Source: Cellulomonas sp. JZ18 (GTDB lineage Bacteria; Actinomycetota; Actinomycetes; Actinomycetales; Cellulomonadaceae). From it: a DNA stretch of 64,000 bases. Made by a program: the position numbers and the translations under genes. The stretch spans positions 1,984,001-2,048,000 of the forward strand of contig NZ_CP045245.1 of NCBI RefSeq assembly GCF_009720485.1, read 5' to 3'. Positions within the stretch are counted from its first letter, which is position 1. Each line of letters begins with the position of its first letter. Below the pieces are notes generated by a model, which saw only the letters and a list, made by a program, of their open reading frames with translations, was not told the origin of the DNA and ran no database searches. Below, in pieces: positions 1 to 8,879 of the stretch.

Positions 1-558
1 GTTCACGCGCGCCCCCGGCTCCAGCGTGCCCAGCGTGGTCGCGGCGAGCGTCGTCGGGATGAGCGAGACCCCGAACGCGTCCTCGGCCACGTGCGTCACC
101 GTGAGCGAGACGCCGGAGACGGTGATCGAGCCCTTCTCGGCGACGTACCGCGCGAGGGACGGGTCGAGCGCGATCTCGACGTCGTCCCAGCGCGGGCCCG
201 GTCGCCGCGAGCGGACGGTGCCCACGCCGTCCACGTGCCCCTGGACCACGTGCCCGCCGTACCGGCCGCCGACCGCCATCGCGCGCTCCAGGTTCACGGC
301 GTCGCCGGCCGCGAGGGCCCCCAGCGCGGTGCGGCGCAGCGACTCGGGCATGACGTCGACGGCGAACGTCCCGTCGCCCGGCAGGTCGGTCACGGTCAGG
401 CACACGCCGGACACGGCGATCGAGTCCCCCGGGCGCGCGTCGGACACGACGAGCGGCCCGCGCACGCGCAGGCGGGCGTCCCCCTCGCCCTCGGGGGTGG
501 GCGTGCCCGGCTCGAGCGCGACGACGGTCCCGATCTCCTCGACGATCCCGGTGAACAT
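1..558 (-). CDS. ribE: Riboflavin synthase, alpha chain (3' end cut by window edge)
   Basis: Riboflavin synthase converts two molecules of 6,7-dimethyl-8-ribityllumazine into riboflavin plus the pyrimidine precursor. The 186 codons seen begin MFTGIVEEIG, the canonical start of the family, and show the two repeated lumazine-binding halves: SGVCLTV near residue 45 and SGVSLTV near residue 145, each preceded by the GD/KGS ... I stretch. The ATG at 558 overlaps the TGA of ribD (TGATG), so the two are translationally coupled and under the same FMN riboswitch. The last part of the second half runs off the left edge. The gene is also called ribC in some genomes. Identification is secure. Confidence 0.97.
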   Translation of the reverse strand, partial: MFTGIVEEIGTVVALEPGTPTPEGEGDARLRVRGPLVVSDARPGDSIAVSGVCLTVTDLPGDGTFAVDVMPESLRRTALGALAAGDAVNLERAMAVGGRYGGHVVQGHVDGVGTVRSRRPGPRWDDVEIALDPSLARYVAEKGSITVSGVSLTVTHVAEDAFGVSLIPTTLAATTLGTLEPGARVN

Positions 559-1640
559 CAGTGCTCCTCAGTGGTGGTGGGGTCGAGCACGGGGGTGGCG
601 ACGACGAGCACGTCGGGGCCGAGCGGGACGACCTCGACGGTGCGCAGCCGCACGGCCTCGGCGATCGTCCGCACACCCAGGTCGGCGACGGCCGCCGGGC
701 CGGCACCCAGGACGACGGGGGCGACGTAGGCGTGCACCTCGTCGACGAGACCGGCGCCGAGGAACGCGGCCGCCAGGGTCGGGCCGCCCTCGACCAGGAC
801 GTGCCGCACCTCCCGCTCGTGCAGGACGCGCAGCACCTCGGCGGGGTCGTGCGTGCGCACGTGCACGAGCGCGCCGCCCGGTCCGTGCAGGCGGGCGCCC
901 GGCGGCACGTCGCGGTGGCCGACGACGACGCGCAGCGGCTGGCGCTCGACCAGCCCGCCGTCCACCGTGCGGGCCGTCAGGGACGGGTCGTCCGCGAGCA
1001 CCGTGCCGGTGCCCACGGCGATGGCGTCGACCTCGGCGCGCAGGCCGTGCGCGTGGTGCCGCGCGGGTGCGGAGGTGATCCAGCGGCTCGTGCCGTCGGC
1101 CGCTGCCACGCGTCCGTCGAGCGTCGACGCGAGTTTGAGGGTGACGAACGGCCGTCCGCGCCGGACGGCGGGCAGCCAGGCGCCCAGCGCCTGCTCCCCC
1201 GCGGCGGCCAGCACACCGGTGACGACCTCCACCCCCGCGTCGCGCAGGCGGCCGGCGCCGCCGGCGGCCACCGGGTTGGGGTCCTCGACGGACACGACGA
1301 CGCGCGCGACGCCGGCGTCGAGGAGGGCCCGCGTGCACGGGCCGGTCCGGCCGGTGTGGTCGCACGGCTCCAACGTCACCACGGCCGTCGCGCCACGCGT
1401 GCCGGCACCCCGGGCGGCGGCGTCGGCCAGCGCGGCCACCTCGGCGTGCGCGGTGCCGGCACCGCGGTGCCACCCCTCGCCCAGGACCTCGCCGTCCGGC
1501 GCGAGCAGGACGCACCCCACGCGGGGGTTCGGGCCGTGCGGGCCGCGCGCCGCGAGCTCGAGGGCGCGGCGCATGGCGTCGACCTCGACGGGTGCCGCAG
1601 CCGGGGCCGTCACCACGGCGGGGCCGCTCGTCCCGCTCAT
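558..1640 (-). CDS. ribD: Bifunctional deaminase/reductase RibD
   Basis: Carries out the second and third steps of riboflavin synthesis: deamination of the 2,5-diamino-pyrimidinone, then reduction of the ribosyl side chain. The 360-residue protein has an N-terminal cytidine-deaminase-type domain with the zinc motifs TAHAEVAAL (about residue 62) and LEPCDHTGRTGPC (about residue 87), followed by a RibD C-terminal reductase domain (TLKLASTLDGRVA, then the VEGGPTLAAAFL nucleotide-binding loop). The ATG at 1640 is chosen because GGAGGTG lies about 6 bases upstream. An open frame continues further upstream, but it would run through the FMN riboswitch. First gene of a riboswitch-led rib operon; ribE follows with an overlapping start. 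Confidence 0.96.
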   Translation of the reverse strand: MSGTSGPAVVTAPAAAPVEVDAMRRALELAARGPHGPNPRVGCVLLAPDGEVLGEGWHRGAGTAHAEVAALADAAARGAGTRGATAVVTLEPCDHTGRTGPCTRALLDAGVARVVVSVEDPNPVAAGGAGRLRDAGVEVVTGVLAAAGEQALGAWLPAVRRGRPFVTLKLASTLDGRVAAADGTSRWITSAPARHHAHGLRAEVDAIAVGTGTVLADDPSLTARTVDGGLVERQPLRVVVGHRDVPPGARLHGPGGALVHVRTHDPAEVLRVLHEREVRHVLVEGGPTLAAAFLGAGLVDEVHAYVAPVVLGAGPAAVADLGVRTIAEAVRLRTVEVVPLGPDVLVVATPVLDPTTTEEH

Positions 1641-1739
1641 CCGTCCCACCTCCGTGCGCGCGGGCGCTCCGGGGTGGACGGGTCGCCGCGGCGCACCGCG
1701 GACCGTCACGGCGCGCACCGGGCGCGCCGCCACGTGTCT

Positions 1740-1862
1740 CCTCCCATCCGGACTGTCACCGTCGGTCCTGGAGTTCCACCAGGTCAACCGCCGGGCCCGA
1801 GGGCCCTGCGGGTCGCGGACTGTCACCGCCGGCTCGGAATTGCACCGACCCCGGAGCACGTG
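1740..1862 (-). promoter_or_regulatory. FMN riboswitch (RFN element)
   Basis: Read on the minus strand, this stretch has the conserved RFN blocks in order: GGGGTCGGTGCAATTCC, then GAGCCGGCGGTGACAGTCC, a GC-rich variable arm, a second ACCGACGGTGACAGTCC-type block and the closing GGATGGGAG. The paired GGTGACAGTCC repeats are the signature of the FMN aptamer. It ends about 100 bases before the ribD start, leaving room for an expression platform, probably one that masks the Shine-Dalgarno as in other actinobacteria. It should turn down ribD-ribE when FMN is plentiful. Family assignment is from the sequence; the mechanism is inferred. Confidence 0.95.
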
Positions 1863-1896
1863 TGTTGCTGTTCGTACCGGCCAACGATCATGCCAC

Positions 1897-1912
1897 AGCG
1901 GGCATTCCCGCT
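1897..1912 (-). terminator. Short hairpin after rpe
   Basis: AGCGGG-CATT-CCCGCT forms a 6-bp stem with a 4-base loop 40 bases past the rpe stop and just upstream of the FMN riboswitch. There is no T tract. It could end rpe transcription or be incidental. Confidence 0.35.
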
Positions 1913-1952
1913 CGCGCCCGTCCGCGCTCCGGTCGCCGGCGCGCGGACGGCG

Positions 1953-2624
1953 TCAGACCAGCGTCGGCGGGGCCTCGGCGAGCCGGCGCAGCGCGGCGAT
2001 CTCCCCCGCGACGTCGTCGGCCCCGTACACCGCGGACCCCGCCACGAAGACGTTCGCGCCGGCCCGGGCGATCCCCGCGATCGTGTCCCGCGAGACGCCG
2101 CCGTCGACCTGCACGGAGGTCGCCAGCCCGGCGGCGTCGATCGCCTGCCGGGTCCGGCGGATCTTCGGCAGCGTGCCCTCGATGAAGGACTGCCCGCCGA
2201 AGCCGGGCTCGACGGTCATCACCAGCACCATGTCGAGCTCGCCGAGCAGGTCGAGGAACGGCTCCACGGGCGTGGCCGGCCGCAGCGCGACCGCGGCACG
2301 CACCCCGCCGGCGCGCAGCTCACGGGCGAGGCGCACGGGTGCCTGCGTCGCCTCCGCGTGGAACGTGACGGACGCGGCCCCGGCCTCGGCGTACTGCGGC
2401 GCCCAGCGGTCCGCGTCCTCGATCATCAGGTGCACGTCCAGCGGCACCGGGCTCACCTGGGCGATGCGGCGCACCACCGGCAGCCCCAGCGTCAGGTTCG
2501 GCACGAAGTGCTGGTCCATGACGTCGACGTGGACGAAGTCGGCCGACGCGATGGCCTGCAGCTCGCGCTCGAGGTTCGCGAAGTCGGCGGACAGGATGCT
2601 GGGGTTGATCTGCACGGGCGCCAC
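1953..2624 (-). CDS. rpe: Ribulose-phosphate 3-epimerase
   Basis: Interconverts ribulose 5-phosphate and xylulose 5-phosphate in the non-oxidative pentose phosphate pathway, so it supplies the ribulose 5-phosphate used by the neighbouring riboflavin genes. The 223-residue TIM-barrel protein shows PSILSADF near the start, [11 protein letters not shown] (metal and catalytic residues, with Q where many homologues have G), [24 protein letters not shown] (phosphate-binding loop) and QVDGGVS. Start is a GTG at 2624. The gene sits between rsmB and rib, the usual actinobacterial order fmt-rsmB-rpe-rib. Confidence 0.97.
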   Translation of the reverse strand: MAPVQINPSILSADFANLERELQAIASADFVHVDVMDQHFVPNLTLGLPVVRRIAQVSPVPLDVHLMIEDADRWAPQYAEAGAASVTFHAEATQAPVRLARELRAGGVRAAVALRPATPVEPFLDLLGELDMVLVMTVEPGFGGQSFIEGTLPKIRRTRQAIDAAGLATSVQVDGGVSRDTIAGIARAGANVFVAGSAVYGADDVAGEIAALRRLAEAPPTLV

Positions 2625-2697
2625 GCGGCCACGCTACCGAGGTCCCCGCCGGCCCGCGTCCGGCGCCCGCCGCAGCCCCGCGGCGCTGCGGTGCGGG

Positions 2698-4362
2698 TCA
2701 GGTGCGCCGCAGCAACGCGAGGTACATCGCGTCCGTGCCGTGCACGTGCGGCCACAGCTGCACGTCCGGGTGCCCGTCCGTGCGCGTGGCGGCCCACTCC
2801 GGCGCCACCTCGGCGAGCACGGCACCGGCGTCGAGCACCTCGACCTCCGTGCCGGCGCGGGCGGCCGCGCGCACCGCGTCCGTCACCACGAGCCGGGTCT
2901 CGGCCAGGTGCGGCGAGCAGGTGACGTAGGCCACCACGCCACCCGGTCGCACGGCGGCCAGCGCCGAACGGAGCAGCTCACGCTGCAGCGTCCCCAGGGT
3001 CGCGAGGTCGGCCGGCGTGCGGCGCCAGCGCGCCTCGGGTCGCCGCCGCAGCGCGCCCAGGCCCGTGCAGGGCGCGTCCAGCAGCACGCGGTCGTAGGAC
3101 CCGGGCTCGTCGTCCCCGACCGTCCGCCCGTCCCCCGTGCGCACCTCCTCCACCGCCCCGCCCGGGGCCGCCCGCAGCGACTGCGCGACCAGGCGGCTGC
3201 GGTGCGGCTGCACCTCGTTCGCCACCAGGCGTGCGCCGCGCTGCCCCGCGGCAGCCGCCAGCAGCGACGCCTTGCCGCCCGGCCCCGCGCACAGGTCCAG
3301 CCAGCGCTCGTCCGGCCCGTCGAGCCCAGCGGCCACGAGGGCGAGCGCGACGAGCTGGCTGCCCTCGTCCTGGACGCCCGCACGTCCCTCCCGCACGGCC
3401 GGCAGGGACCCCGGGTCGCCGCCGGGCAGCACGACCGCCGTCGGCGCGAACGGCGCGGGCGCCGCGTCGGGACCGGCCTGCGCGGCGAGCTCGGCGGTCG
3501 TGACGAGCCCGGGCCGCGCGACGAGCGTGACCCGCGGCGCGGCGTTGTCGGCCGCGAGCAGCGCGCCGACCTCCGAGGCGGGCCGGCCGTCCGCGACGAG
3601 CGCCTCGCGCAGCGCGCGCACGACCCACGCGGGGTGGCTCTGCGTGACGGCGAGCCGCGCGACCTCGTCCGTGCCCGCCGGGTCGGCCGCGTCACCGATG
3701 CGCGCCAGCCAGTCGTCGACGTCGCGCTCGGCGACCCGGCGCAGGACCGCGTTCACGAACTGCGCCGCACCCGCCCCGACGCGCTCGCGCGCCAGGCCGA
3801 CGGTCTCGGACACGGCGGCGTGCGCGGGCACGCGCATCCCGAGCAGCTGGTGGGCGCCGAGCCGCAGCAGGTCGAGCACGGGCGGGTCGACCTGGTCCAG
3901 CGGACGCGACGACGCGAGCGTCAGGACGGCGTCGTACCGTCCGCGCAGGCGCAGCGTGCCGTACGCGAGCTCGGTCGCGAACCCGGCGTCCCGCCCCTCC
4001 ACGCCCCGCTCCCGCAGGAGCGGCGGCAGCACGAGGTTCGCGTACGCCTCGTCGTCCGCCACGGCCCGCACCGCGTCGAACGCGGCCGAACGTGCCGCGT
4101 CACCCGTGCGCGCACGCCGTCCCGGTGCCGCCGCCGTGCGGTGCCCCCGCCCCTGCGCACGGGCGGCGCCGCGCTCCCGTCCCCGGGCGTCGCGCCGTCC
4201 ACCCTCCCCCGGCGGGCGCCCGGAGCCGGGACGTCCCATGCCGTCGTCGGCACGGCCGCCGCCGCCTCGACCGCCGCCGTCCCGACCGCCGCCGTCCCGG
4301 CCGCCTCCGTGCCGTCCGCCTCCGGACGGCCGCGGACGTCCCTGCGCGTCGCCGGCGCTCAC
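2698..4362 (-). CDS. rsmB: 16S rRNA (cytosine-5)-methyltransferase RsmB with Gly/Arg-rich N-terminus
   Basis: SAM-dependent methyltransferase that modifies C967 of 16S rRNA. The core begins near residue 90 with the NusB-like RNA-binding domain ([35 protein letters not shown]). The Rossmann domain follows, with [15 protein letters not shown] (SAM loop), the motif IV cysteine in [18 protein letters not shown] and the catalytic cysteine in [14 protein letters not shown] at 4362 overlaps the fmt stop (GTGA). The 554 residues are about 100 longer than usual: the extra N-terminal part is a GGGR/GGGRD repeat of RGG type, encoded by tandem 15-base units. This may be a disordered RNA-contacting tail, which is inference. 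Confidence 0.93.
   Translation of the reverse strand: MSAGDAQGRPRPSGGGRHGGGRDGGGRDGGGRGGGGRADDGMGRPGSGRPPGEGGRRDARGRERGAARAQGRGHRTAAAPGRRARTGDAARSAAFDAVRAVADDEAYANLVLPPLLRERGVEGRDAGFATELAYGTLRLRGRYDAVLTLASSRPLDQVDPPVLDLLRLGAHQLLGMRVPAHAAVSETVGLARERVGAGAAQFVNAVLRRVAERDVDDWLARIGDAADPAGTDEVARLAVTQSHPAWVVRALREALVADGRPASEVGALLAADNAAPRVTLVARPGLVTTAELAAQAGPDAAPAPFAPTAVVLPGGDPGSLPAVREGRAGVQDEGSQLVALALVAAGLDGPDERWLDLCAGPGGKASLLAAAAGQRGARLVANEVQPHRSRLVAQSLRAAPGGAVEEVRTGDGRTVGDDEPGSYDRVLLDAPCTGLGALRRRPEARWRRTPADLATLGTLQRELLRSALAAVRPGGVVAYVTCSPHLAETRLVVTDAVRAAARAGTEVEVLDAGAVLAEVAPEWAATRTDGHPDVQLWPHVHGTDAMYLALLRRT
4268..4297 (+). repeat. Tandem 15-bp repeat inside rsmB
   Basis: Two perfect adjacent copies of CGACCGCCGCCGTCC (4268-4282, 4283-4297) followed by degenerate copies to about 4325. 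On the coding strand they encode the GGRDG-type Gly/Arg repeats of the RsmB N-terminus. Such units can expand or contract by slippage. Confidence 0.75.
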
Positions 4363-5332
4363 GAGGCCGCCCCCGCCTGCCGCACGCCGGTCGCGTCGCC
4401 GTCGGCGCCGAGCACGGTGCCGTCCGCCGGGCGCGCCCCGCGCGCCCAGTCGGCCGCCGCCATCGCACGCCGCCCGGGGGGACCACCTCGCCGAGGCGCA
4501 CCGCGCCGCCACCGGCGCCGACGAGGACCTCCCGCTTGGTCGCCCGGAGCTCGCCCGGTGCCAGCCCCGTCACGTCGGCCACCGGCTCGACCGGGCCCAG
4601 CCCGAGCCGGGACCCGTCCGGCAGCGTCGTCCAGGCGCCCGGCGCGGGCGTGCAGCCGCGGACGCGCCGGTCCACCACGTGGGCCGGGTGCCACCAGCGC
4701 ACGCGGGCGTCCTCGGGGCCCAGCTTCGGGGCGTGGCTCACGCCCTCCGCGGGCTGCGCGACGGGCGTGAGGGCGCCGTCCTCGATGCCGTCGAGCGTGC
4801 GCACGAGCAGCTCCGCGCCCGCCGTGGACAGGCGGTCGAGCAGGTCGCCCGAGGTGTCGCGCGGCCGGACCTGCTCGGTGAGCGTGCCGTACACCGGCCC
4901 GGTGTCCAGGCCCTCCTCGAGGCGGAACGTCGACGCGCCCGTGACCTCGTCGCCGGCCATGACGGCGTGCTGCACCGGCGCCGCCCCGCGCCACGCGGGC
5001 AGGACCGAGAAGTGCAGGTTGACCCAGCCGTGCCGCGGCACGTCCAGCAGGGCGGGCGGGACCAGCACGCCGTACGCGACGACGGGAGCGGCGTCCACGC
5101 CCAGCGCGGCGATCTCGTCGCGCGCCTGCGGGTCCCGCAGCGTGCGCGGCGTCAGCACGGGGATCCCACGCTCCCGCGCGACCGCCGCGACGGGCGACGG
5201 CGTCAGCGCCCTGCCGCGGCCGACCCGGGCATCGGGTCGCGTGAGCACCGCCACCACCTCGTGCCGGGACGCGAGCAGGGCCTCGAGGGACGGCACTGCC
5301 GGGGCGGGGCTCCCGGCGAACAGCAGACGCAT
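4359..5332 (-). CDS. fmt: Methionyl-tRNA formyltransferase (frameshifted near C-terminus)
   Basis: Formylates Met-tRNA for translation initiation. From the ATG at 5332 ([20 protein letters not shown]) the protein shows the formyltransferase core: [26 protein letters not shown], with the usual HFSVLP asparagine/histidine neighbourhood and GLDTGPVY, then the C-terminal domain. At the CCCGGGGGG run (4473-4481) the frame is lost after GEVVPPG. One base further the expected MAAADWARG tail continues in another frame and ends at 4359, whose TGA overlaps the rsmB GTG. The span is 974 bases, one short of a multiple of three; adding one G gives 324 residues, the family length. Read as a homopolymer error in an otherwise normal gene. 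Confidence 0.92.
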
Positions 5333-5437
5333 GGGCTCGATCCTAGGTCGCGCCCGTGCCACCCTCTCCCGCCGGCCCGCCCGCCCCGCGTCCGCCGGCA
5401 CCGGTCTCACGGCGTCCGCCGGCACCGGCGCGGCGGC

Positions 5438-7588
5438 TCAGAGGAGGTCCACCGGGTCGACCGCGACACGCACGGTGCCGCCCTCGCGCCGCGCGCTGCG
5501 GATCGCGACCGAGGCAGCGACCGCCTGCGCGAGCGCGCGTCCCGCCGCGACCGGCACGCGCAGCAGCGCACGGACCTCCGGGTCGAGCGTCGGTCCGCCG
5601 TCCGGCGTCTGGACCGGCACGGGGCCGAGCACCTCGACGTCCGGCAGGTCGAGGCGGCCCAGGACGGCGGCCACGGCGTCCCGCGTGCCGGTGACCGCCG
5701 CCACGCGCACGGCCGGCGGCAGGCGCAGCTCCGCCCGCTCGGCGAGCTCGCGCGACGCGAGCCCCGCAGGGTCCCAGCGCACGAGGGCCTGGGTGGGCCG
5801 GACCAGGCCGTCCCCGACGAGCAGCACCTGGCCGCCGTCGCCCGCGGGACGCACGAGCGCCGCCGCGGCGAGCCACCGGCGCAGCGCGTCGGACTCCGCG
5901 CCCAGCCGCGTGCCGGCGCTCGCGACCGCCGCGTCGAGCAGGACCGCCGCCGCGTAGCCGCCGGGCGCCACGGGTTCCGCCCCGGGCGTCGCGACGACCA
6001 GGGCGGGCCGGTCGGGGACCTCGCCCAGCACACCGCCGGCCGCGCGCGCACCGGACACGCGCACCGTCACGCCCGGGAAGGCGCGGCCCAGCTCCTCGGC
6101 CGTCCGCTCGGAGCCGACGCGCACCGACCGCAGCGCGGTCGCCCCGCACTCGCCGCAGTGCCAGCCCGTGGCGAGCCGCCCGCACCACCCGCACGACGGC
6201 GCACCACCGCCCGTGGTCAGGCCCAGGGGGCCGTGGCACGTGGCGCAGCGTGCGGCGGCGCGGCAGCGGCCGCAGGCGAGCACCGGGACGTAGCCCGCCC
6301 GCGGTGTCTGCACGAGCACCGGCCCCGCGGCGAGCGCGTCCCGCAGGACGCGCCACGCGGGGCCCGGCAGCCGCGCGGCGGCCGCCGGTCCCTCCCGGGC
6401 GAGCTCGACCGACGTCAGCGCGCGCACGCGCGGCGTGCTCGCGCGCACGACGGCCCGCTCGGCGGCGACCTCCCGCGCCCAGCCGGTCTCCACGAGGTGC
6501 TGGGCCTCGACGGTGCGGCCGTGCGCGCCGACCAGCAGCGCGCAGCCCTCGAGCTCCGAGCGCAGCGCGAGCACCTCGCGCACGTGCGGGTACGGCGCGC
6601 GCGGCTCGGCGTGCTGCCCGTCGCCGTCGTCCCACACCACCGCGAGCCCCAGGCGCGCCACCGGGGCGAACGCCGAGGCGCGGGTACCGACGACGACGCG
6701 CGCGGTGCCGCGCAGCGTCGCGAGGAACGCGCGGTACCGGGCGGCGGGTCCGTCCTCGGCGACGAGCCGTGCGACCGGTCCCCCGGCGCCCGTGCCCGCG
6801 AGCCCCAGCTCGGCGAGCGCGCGCACCACGCGGTCCACGTCCCGTCCGTCGGGCACGACGACCAGGGCTCCGCGGCCCCCGCGCAGGCACGCGGCGACCG
6901 CCTGGGCGACCGCCACGGCCCACCGGTGCTCGCCCACGGCGTGCAGCGCCGACCAGACCGCGCGAGGCGCGCCGCCGTCGGCGACGTGCCGGCAGAACGC
7001 CACGCCGCCGCGGTACGCCGCCCACGCGGACGGGTCGACGGCGGGTGCCGCCCCTGCGGGGCCCGGGTCGCCGCCCGCGCCCGCGCCGCCCGTGCCCGCC
7101 TCGTCCGAGCCCGCCCCGCCCGCGCCCGCCTCGCGCGGCTCGCCCTCCACGCGCGCGTGCCGGGGTGGCACCGCGAGCCGCAGCACGTCAGCCGTGGTGC
7201 CGGCCCAGCGCTCCGCGACCGCCCGGGCCAGCCGCGCGACCTGCGGCGTGAGCACCGGCTCGGCCGACACGACCCGGCGCAGCGGCAGGAGGCGGCCGCC
7301 GTGCTCGGCGTCCGCCGTCCGCTCCAGCAGCCACCCGTCGACGTCCTGACCCGCGAAGCGGACCTTGACCCGCACCCCCGGTCGCGCCACGTCGTCGAGG
7401 GACTCCGGCACGAGGTACTCGAACGTGCGGTCGAGGTGCGGCGGCGCCAGGTCGACGCAGACCCGCGCCACGGGCAGCGACGCGGCGGGGGTGAGCGACG
7501 GGGGGGTCCGCGGGCGGCGCGGCGCCGGCACGTCGAGACCGGCGAGCGTCGGCTGCTCCGGACCGGACCCTGCGCTCACGTCCGTCAT
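5438..7588 (-). CDS. priA: Primosomal protein N' (PriA), helicase-degenerate actinobacterial form
   Basis: PriA restarts stalled replication forks. The 716-residue protein keeps the N-terminal DNA-binding domain (VCVDLAPPHLDRTFEYLVP, FAGQDVDGWLL) and the zinc-binding region with cysteine pairs (CGRCRAAARCATC ... CGWCGR ... CGECG). The helicase motifs are missing: no GxTGSGKT P-loop is present where motif I should be, and the DEEH box reads WDDGDGQH. This matches the recognised actinobacterial PriA group, thought to lack helicase activity. A Gly/Ala/Asp linker of about 50 residues follows the N-terminal domain. ATG at 7588 is preferred by analogy; a GTG at 7609 is possible. Upstream neighbour is metK. 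Confidence 0.9.
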   Translation of the reverse strand: MTDVSAGSGPEQPTLAGLDVPAPRRPRTPPSLTPAASLPVARVCVDLAPPHLDRTFEYLVPESLDDVARPGVRVKVRFAGQDVDGWLLERTADAEHGGRLLPLRRVVSAEPVLTPQVARLARAVAERWAGTTADVLRLAVPPRHARVEGEPREAGAGGAGSDEAGTGGAGAGGDPGPAGAAPAVDPSAWAAYRGGVAFCRHVADGGAPRAVWSALHAVGEHRWAVAVAQAVAACLRGGRGALVVVPDGRDVDRVVRALAELGLAGTGAGGPVARLVAEDGPAARYRAFLATLRGTARVVVGTRASAFAPVARLGLAVVWDDGDGQHAEPRAPYPHVREVLALRSELEGCALLVGAHGRTVEAQHLVETGWAREVAAERAVVRASTPRVRALTSVELAREGPAAAARLPGPAWRVLRDALAAGPVLVQTPRAGYVPVLACGRCRAAARCATCHGPLGLTTGGGAPSCGWCGRLATGWHCGECGATALRSVRVGSERTAEELGRAFPGVTVRVSGARAAGGVLGEVPDRPALVVATPGAEPVAPGGYAAAVLLDAAVASAGTRLGAESDALRRWLAAAALVRPAGDGGQVLLVGDGLVRPTQALVRWDPAGLASRELAERAELRLPPAVRVAAVTGTRDAVAAVLGRLDLPDVEVLGPVPVQTPDGGPTLDPEVRALLRVPVAAGRALAQAVAASVAIRSARREGGTVRVAVDPVDLL

Positions 7589-7679
7589 CCCACCACGTCC
7601 CGGCGACACGCCCCGCGCAGGTGGGCCTGCGGCCGCCGCGACGCCGCGTCGCGCACCCGGCCGGCCGGACGGGCCGCGG

Positions 7680-8879
7680 TCAGCCGACCGCCGACAGCAG
7701 GTCGGCGACGCGGTCCGTGCGCTCCCAGGTGAACTCGGGCAGCTCGCGCCCGAAGTGCCCGTACGCGGCCGTGCGGCGGTAGACGGGACGCAGCAGGTCG
7801 AGGTCGCGGATGATCGCGGCGGGACGCAGGTCGAACACGTCCTGGATCGCCGCCGTCAGCCGGTCGACCGGGACGGTCCCCGTCCCGAACGTCTCGACGT
7901 ACAGCCCGACGGGGTGCGCCTTGCCGATCGCGTACGCGACCTGCACCTCGCACCGGCGCGCCAGGCCCGCGGCCACGACGTTCTTGGCGACCCACCGCAT
8001 CGCGTACGCGGCCGAGCGGTCCACCTTCGACGGGTCCTTGCCCGAGAACGCGCCGCCGCCGTGGCGTGCCATGCCGCCGTAGGTGTCGACGATGATCTTG
8101 CGGCCCGTCAGGCCCGCGTCCCCCTGCGGGCCGCCGACGACGAACTGCCCCGTGGGGTTCACGAGCAGCCGGTGCGCGGAGACGTCGAGGTCGAGACCCT
8201 CGAGCACGGGCGCGACCACGAGCTCGGCGACGTCGCCCGCGAGCGTGGCCTCGAGGACGTCGGGCTCGTGCTGCGTCGACAGCACGACGGTGTCGAGGCT
8301 CACCGGGCGGTCCCCCTCGTAGCCGACCGTCACCTGCGTCTTGCCGTCCGGTCGCAGCCCTGCCAGCGACCCGTCCTTGCGCACGGCCGCGAGCCGCTCG
8401 GCGAGCCGGTGCGCGAGCCAGATCGGCAGCGGCAGGAGCGAGGGCGTGTCGTCGCTGGCGTACCCGAACATCAGACCCTGGTCACCGGCGCCCTGCAGGT
8501 CCAGCGGGTCCATGTCGGAGGCGTCCTCGCGGACCTCGATCGCCTTGTCGACGCCCGCCGCGATGTCAGGCGACTGCTGGCCGATGGAGACCGACACGCC
8601 GCACGAGTCGCCGTCGAAGCCGATGTGCGACGAGGTGTAGCCGATGCCGCGCACGACCTCGCGCACGATCTGCGGGATCTCGACGTAGGCGCTGGTGGTC
8701 ACCTCGCCGGCCACGTGCACGAGGCCGGTGGTGACCATCGTCTCGACCGCGACGCGCGCCGCGGGGTCCTGCTCGAGGATCGCGTCCAGGATCGCGTCGG
8801 AGATCTGGTCGCAGATCTTGTCGGGGTGCCCCTCCGTGACGGACTCGGAGGTGAACAGACGAAGGGGCGTCGAACTCAT
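7680..8879 (-). CDS. metK: S-adenosylmethionine synthetase
   Basis: Makes S-adenosylmethionine from methionine and ATP. The 399-residue protein contains the family landmarks [24 protein letters not shown] at the start, [40 protein letters not shown] and [22 protein letters not shown] at 8879 overlaps the coaBC stop (ATGA). The order gmk-rpoZ-coaBC-metK-priA is standard in actinobacteria. No SAM-responsive riboswitch is visible, which fits its position inside an operon. Confidence 0.98.
   Translation of the reverse strand: MSSTPLRLFTSESVTEGHPDKICDQISDAILDAILEQDPAARVAVETMVTTGLVHVAGEVTTSAYVEIPQIVREVVRGIGYTSSHIGFDGDSCGVSVSIGQQSPDIAAGVDKAIEVREDASDMDPLDLQGAGDQGLMFGYASDDTPSLLPLPIWLAHRLAERLAAVRKDGSLAGLRPDGKTQVTVGYEGDRPVSLDTVVLSTQHEPDVLEATLAGDVAELVVAPVLEGLDLDVSAHRLLVNPTGQFVVGGPQGDAGLTGRKIIVDTYGGMARHGGGAFSGKDPSKVDRSAAYAMRWVAKNVVAAGLARRCEVQVAYAIGKAHPVGLYVETFGTGTVPVDRLTAAIQDVFDLRPAAIIRDLDLLRPVYRRTAAYGHFGRELPEFTWERTDRVADLLSAVG

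Noticed and set aside
4259..4325. CRISPR-like short repeats
   Set aside because: The 15-bp units are directly adjacent without spacers and encode a Gly/Arg repeat in RsmB.
853..4770. Long open frames opposite the rib-rpe-rsmB-fmt genes, including one of more than 1300 codons
   Set aside because: Products are Arg/Ala/Pro/Gly-rich with no family motif. At about 75% GC, stop codons are rare in all frames opposite real genes.
3137..7732. A 1531-codon plus-strand open frame across rsmB, fmt and priA
   Set aside because: Composition is a reading shadow; the minus strand holds well-conserved genes over the whole length.
7589..8879. SAM riboswitch for metK
   Set aside because: metK starts inside the coaBC stop, leaving no leader, and no conserved SAM aptamer block was seen nearby.
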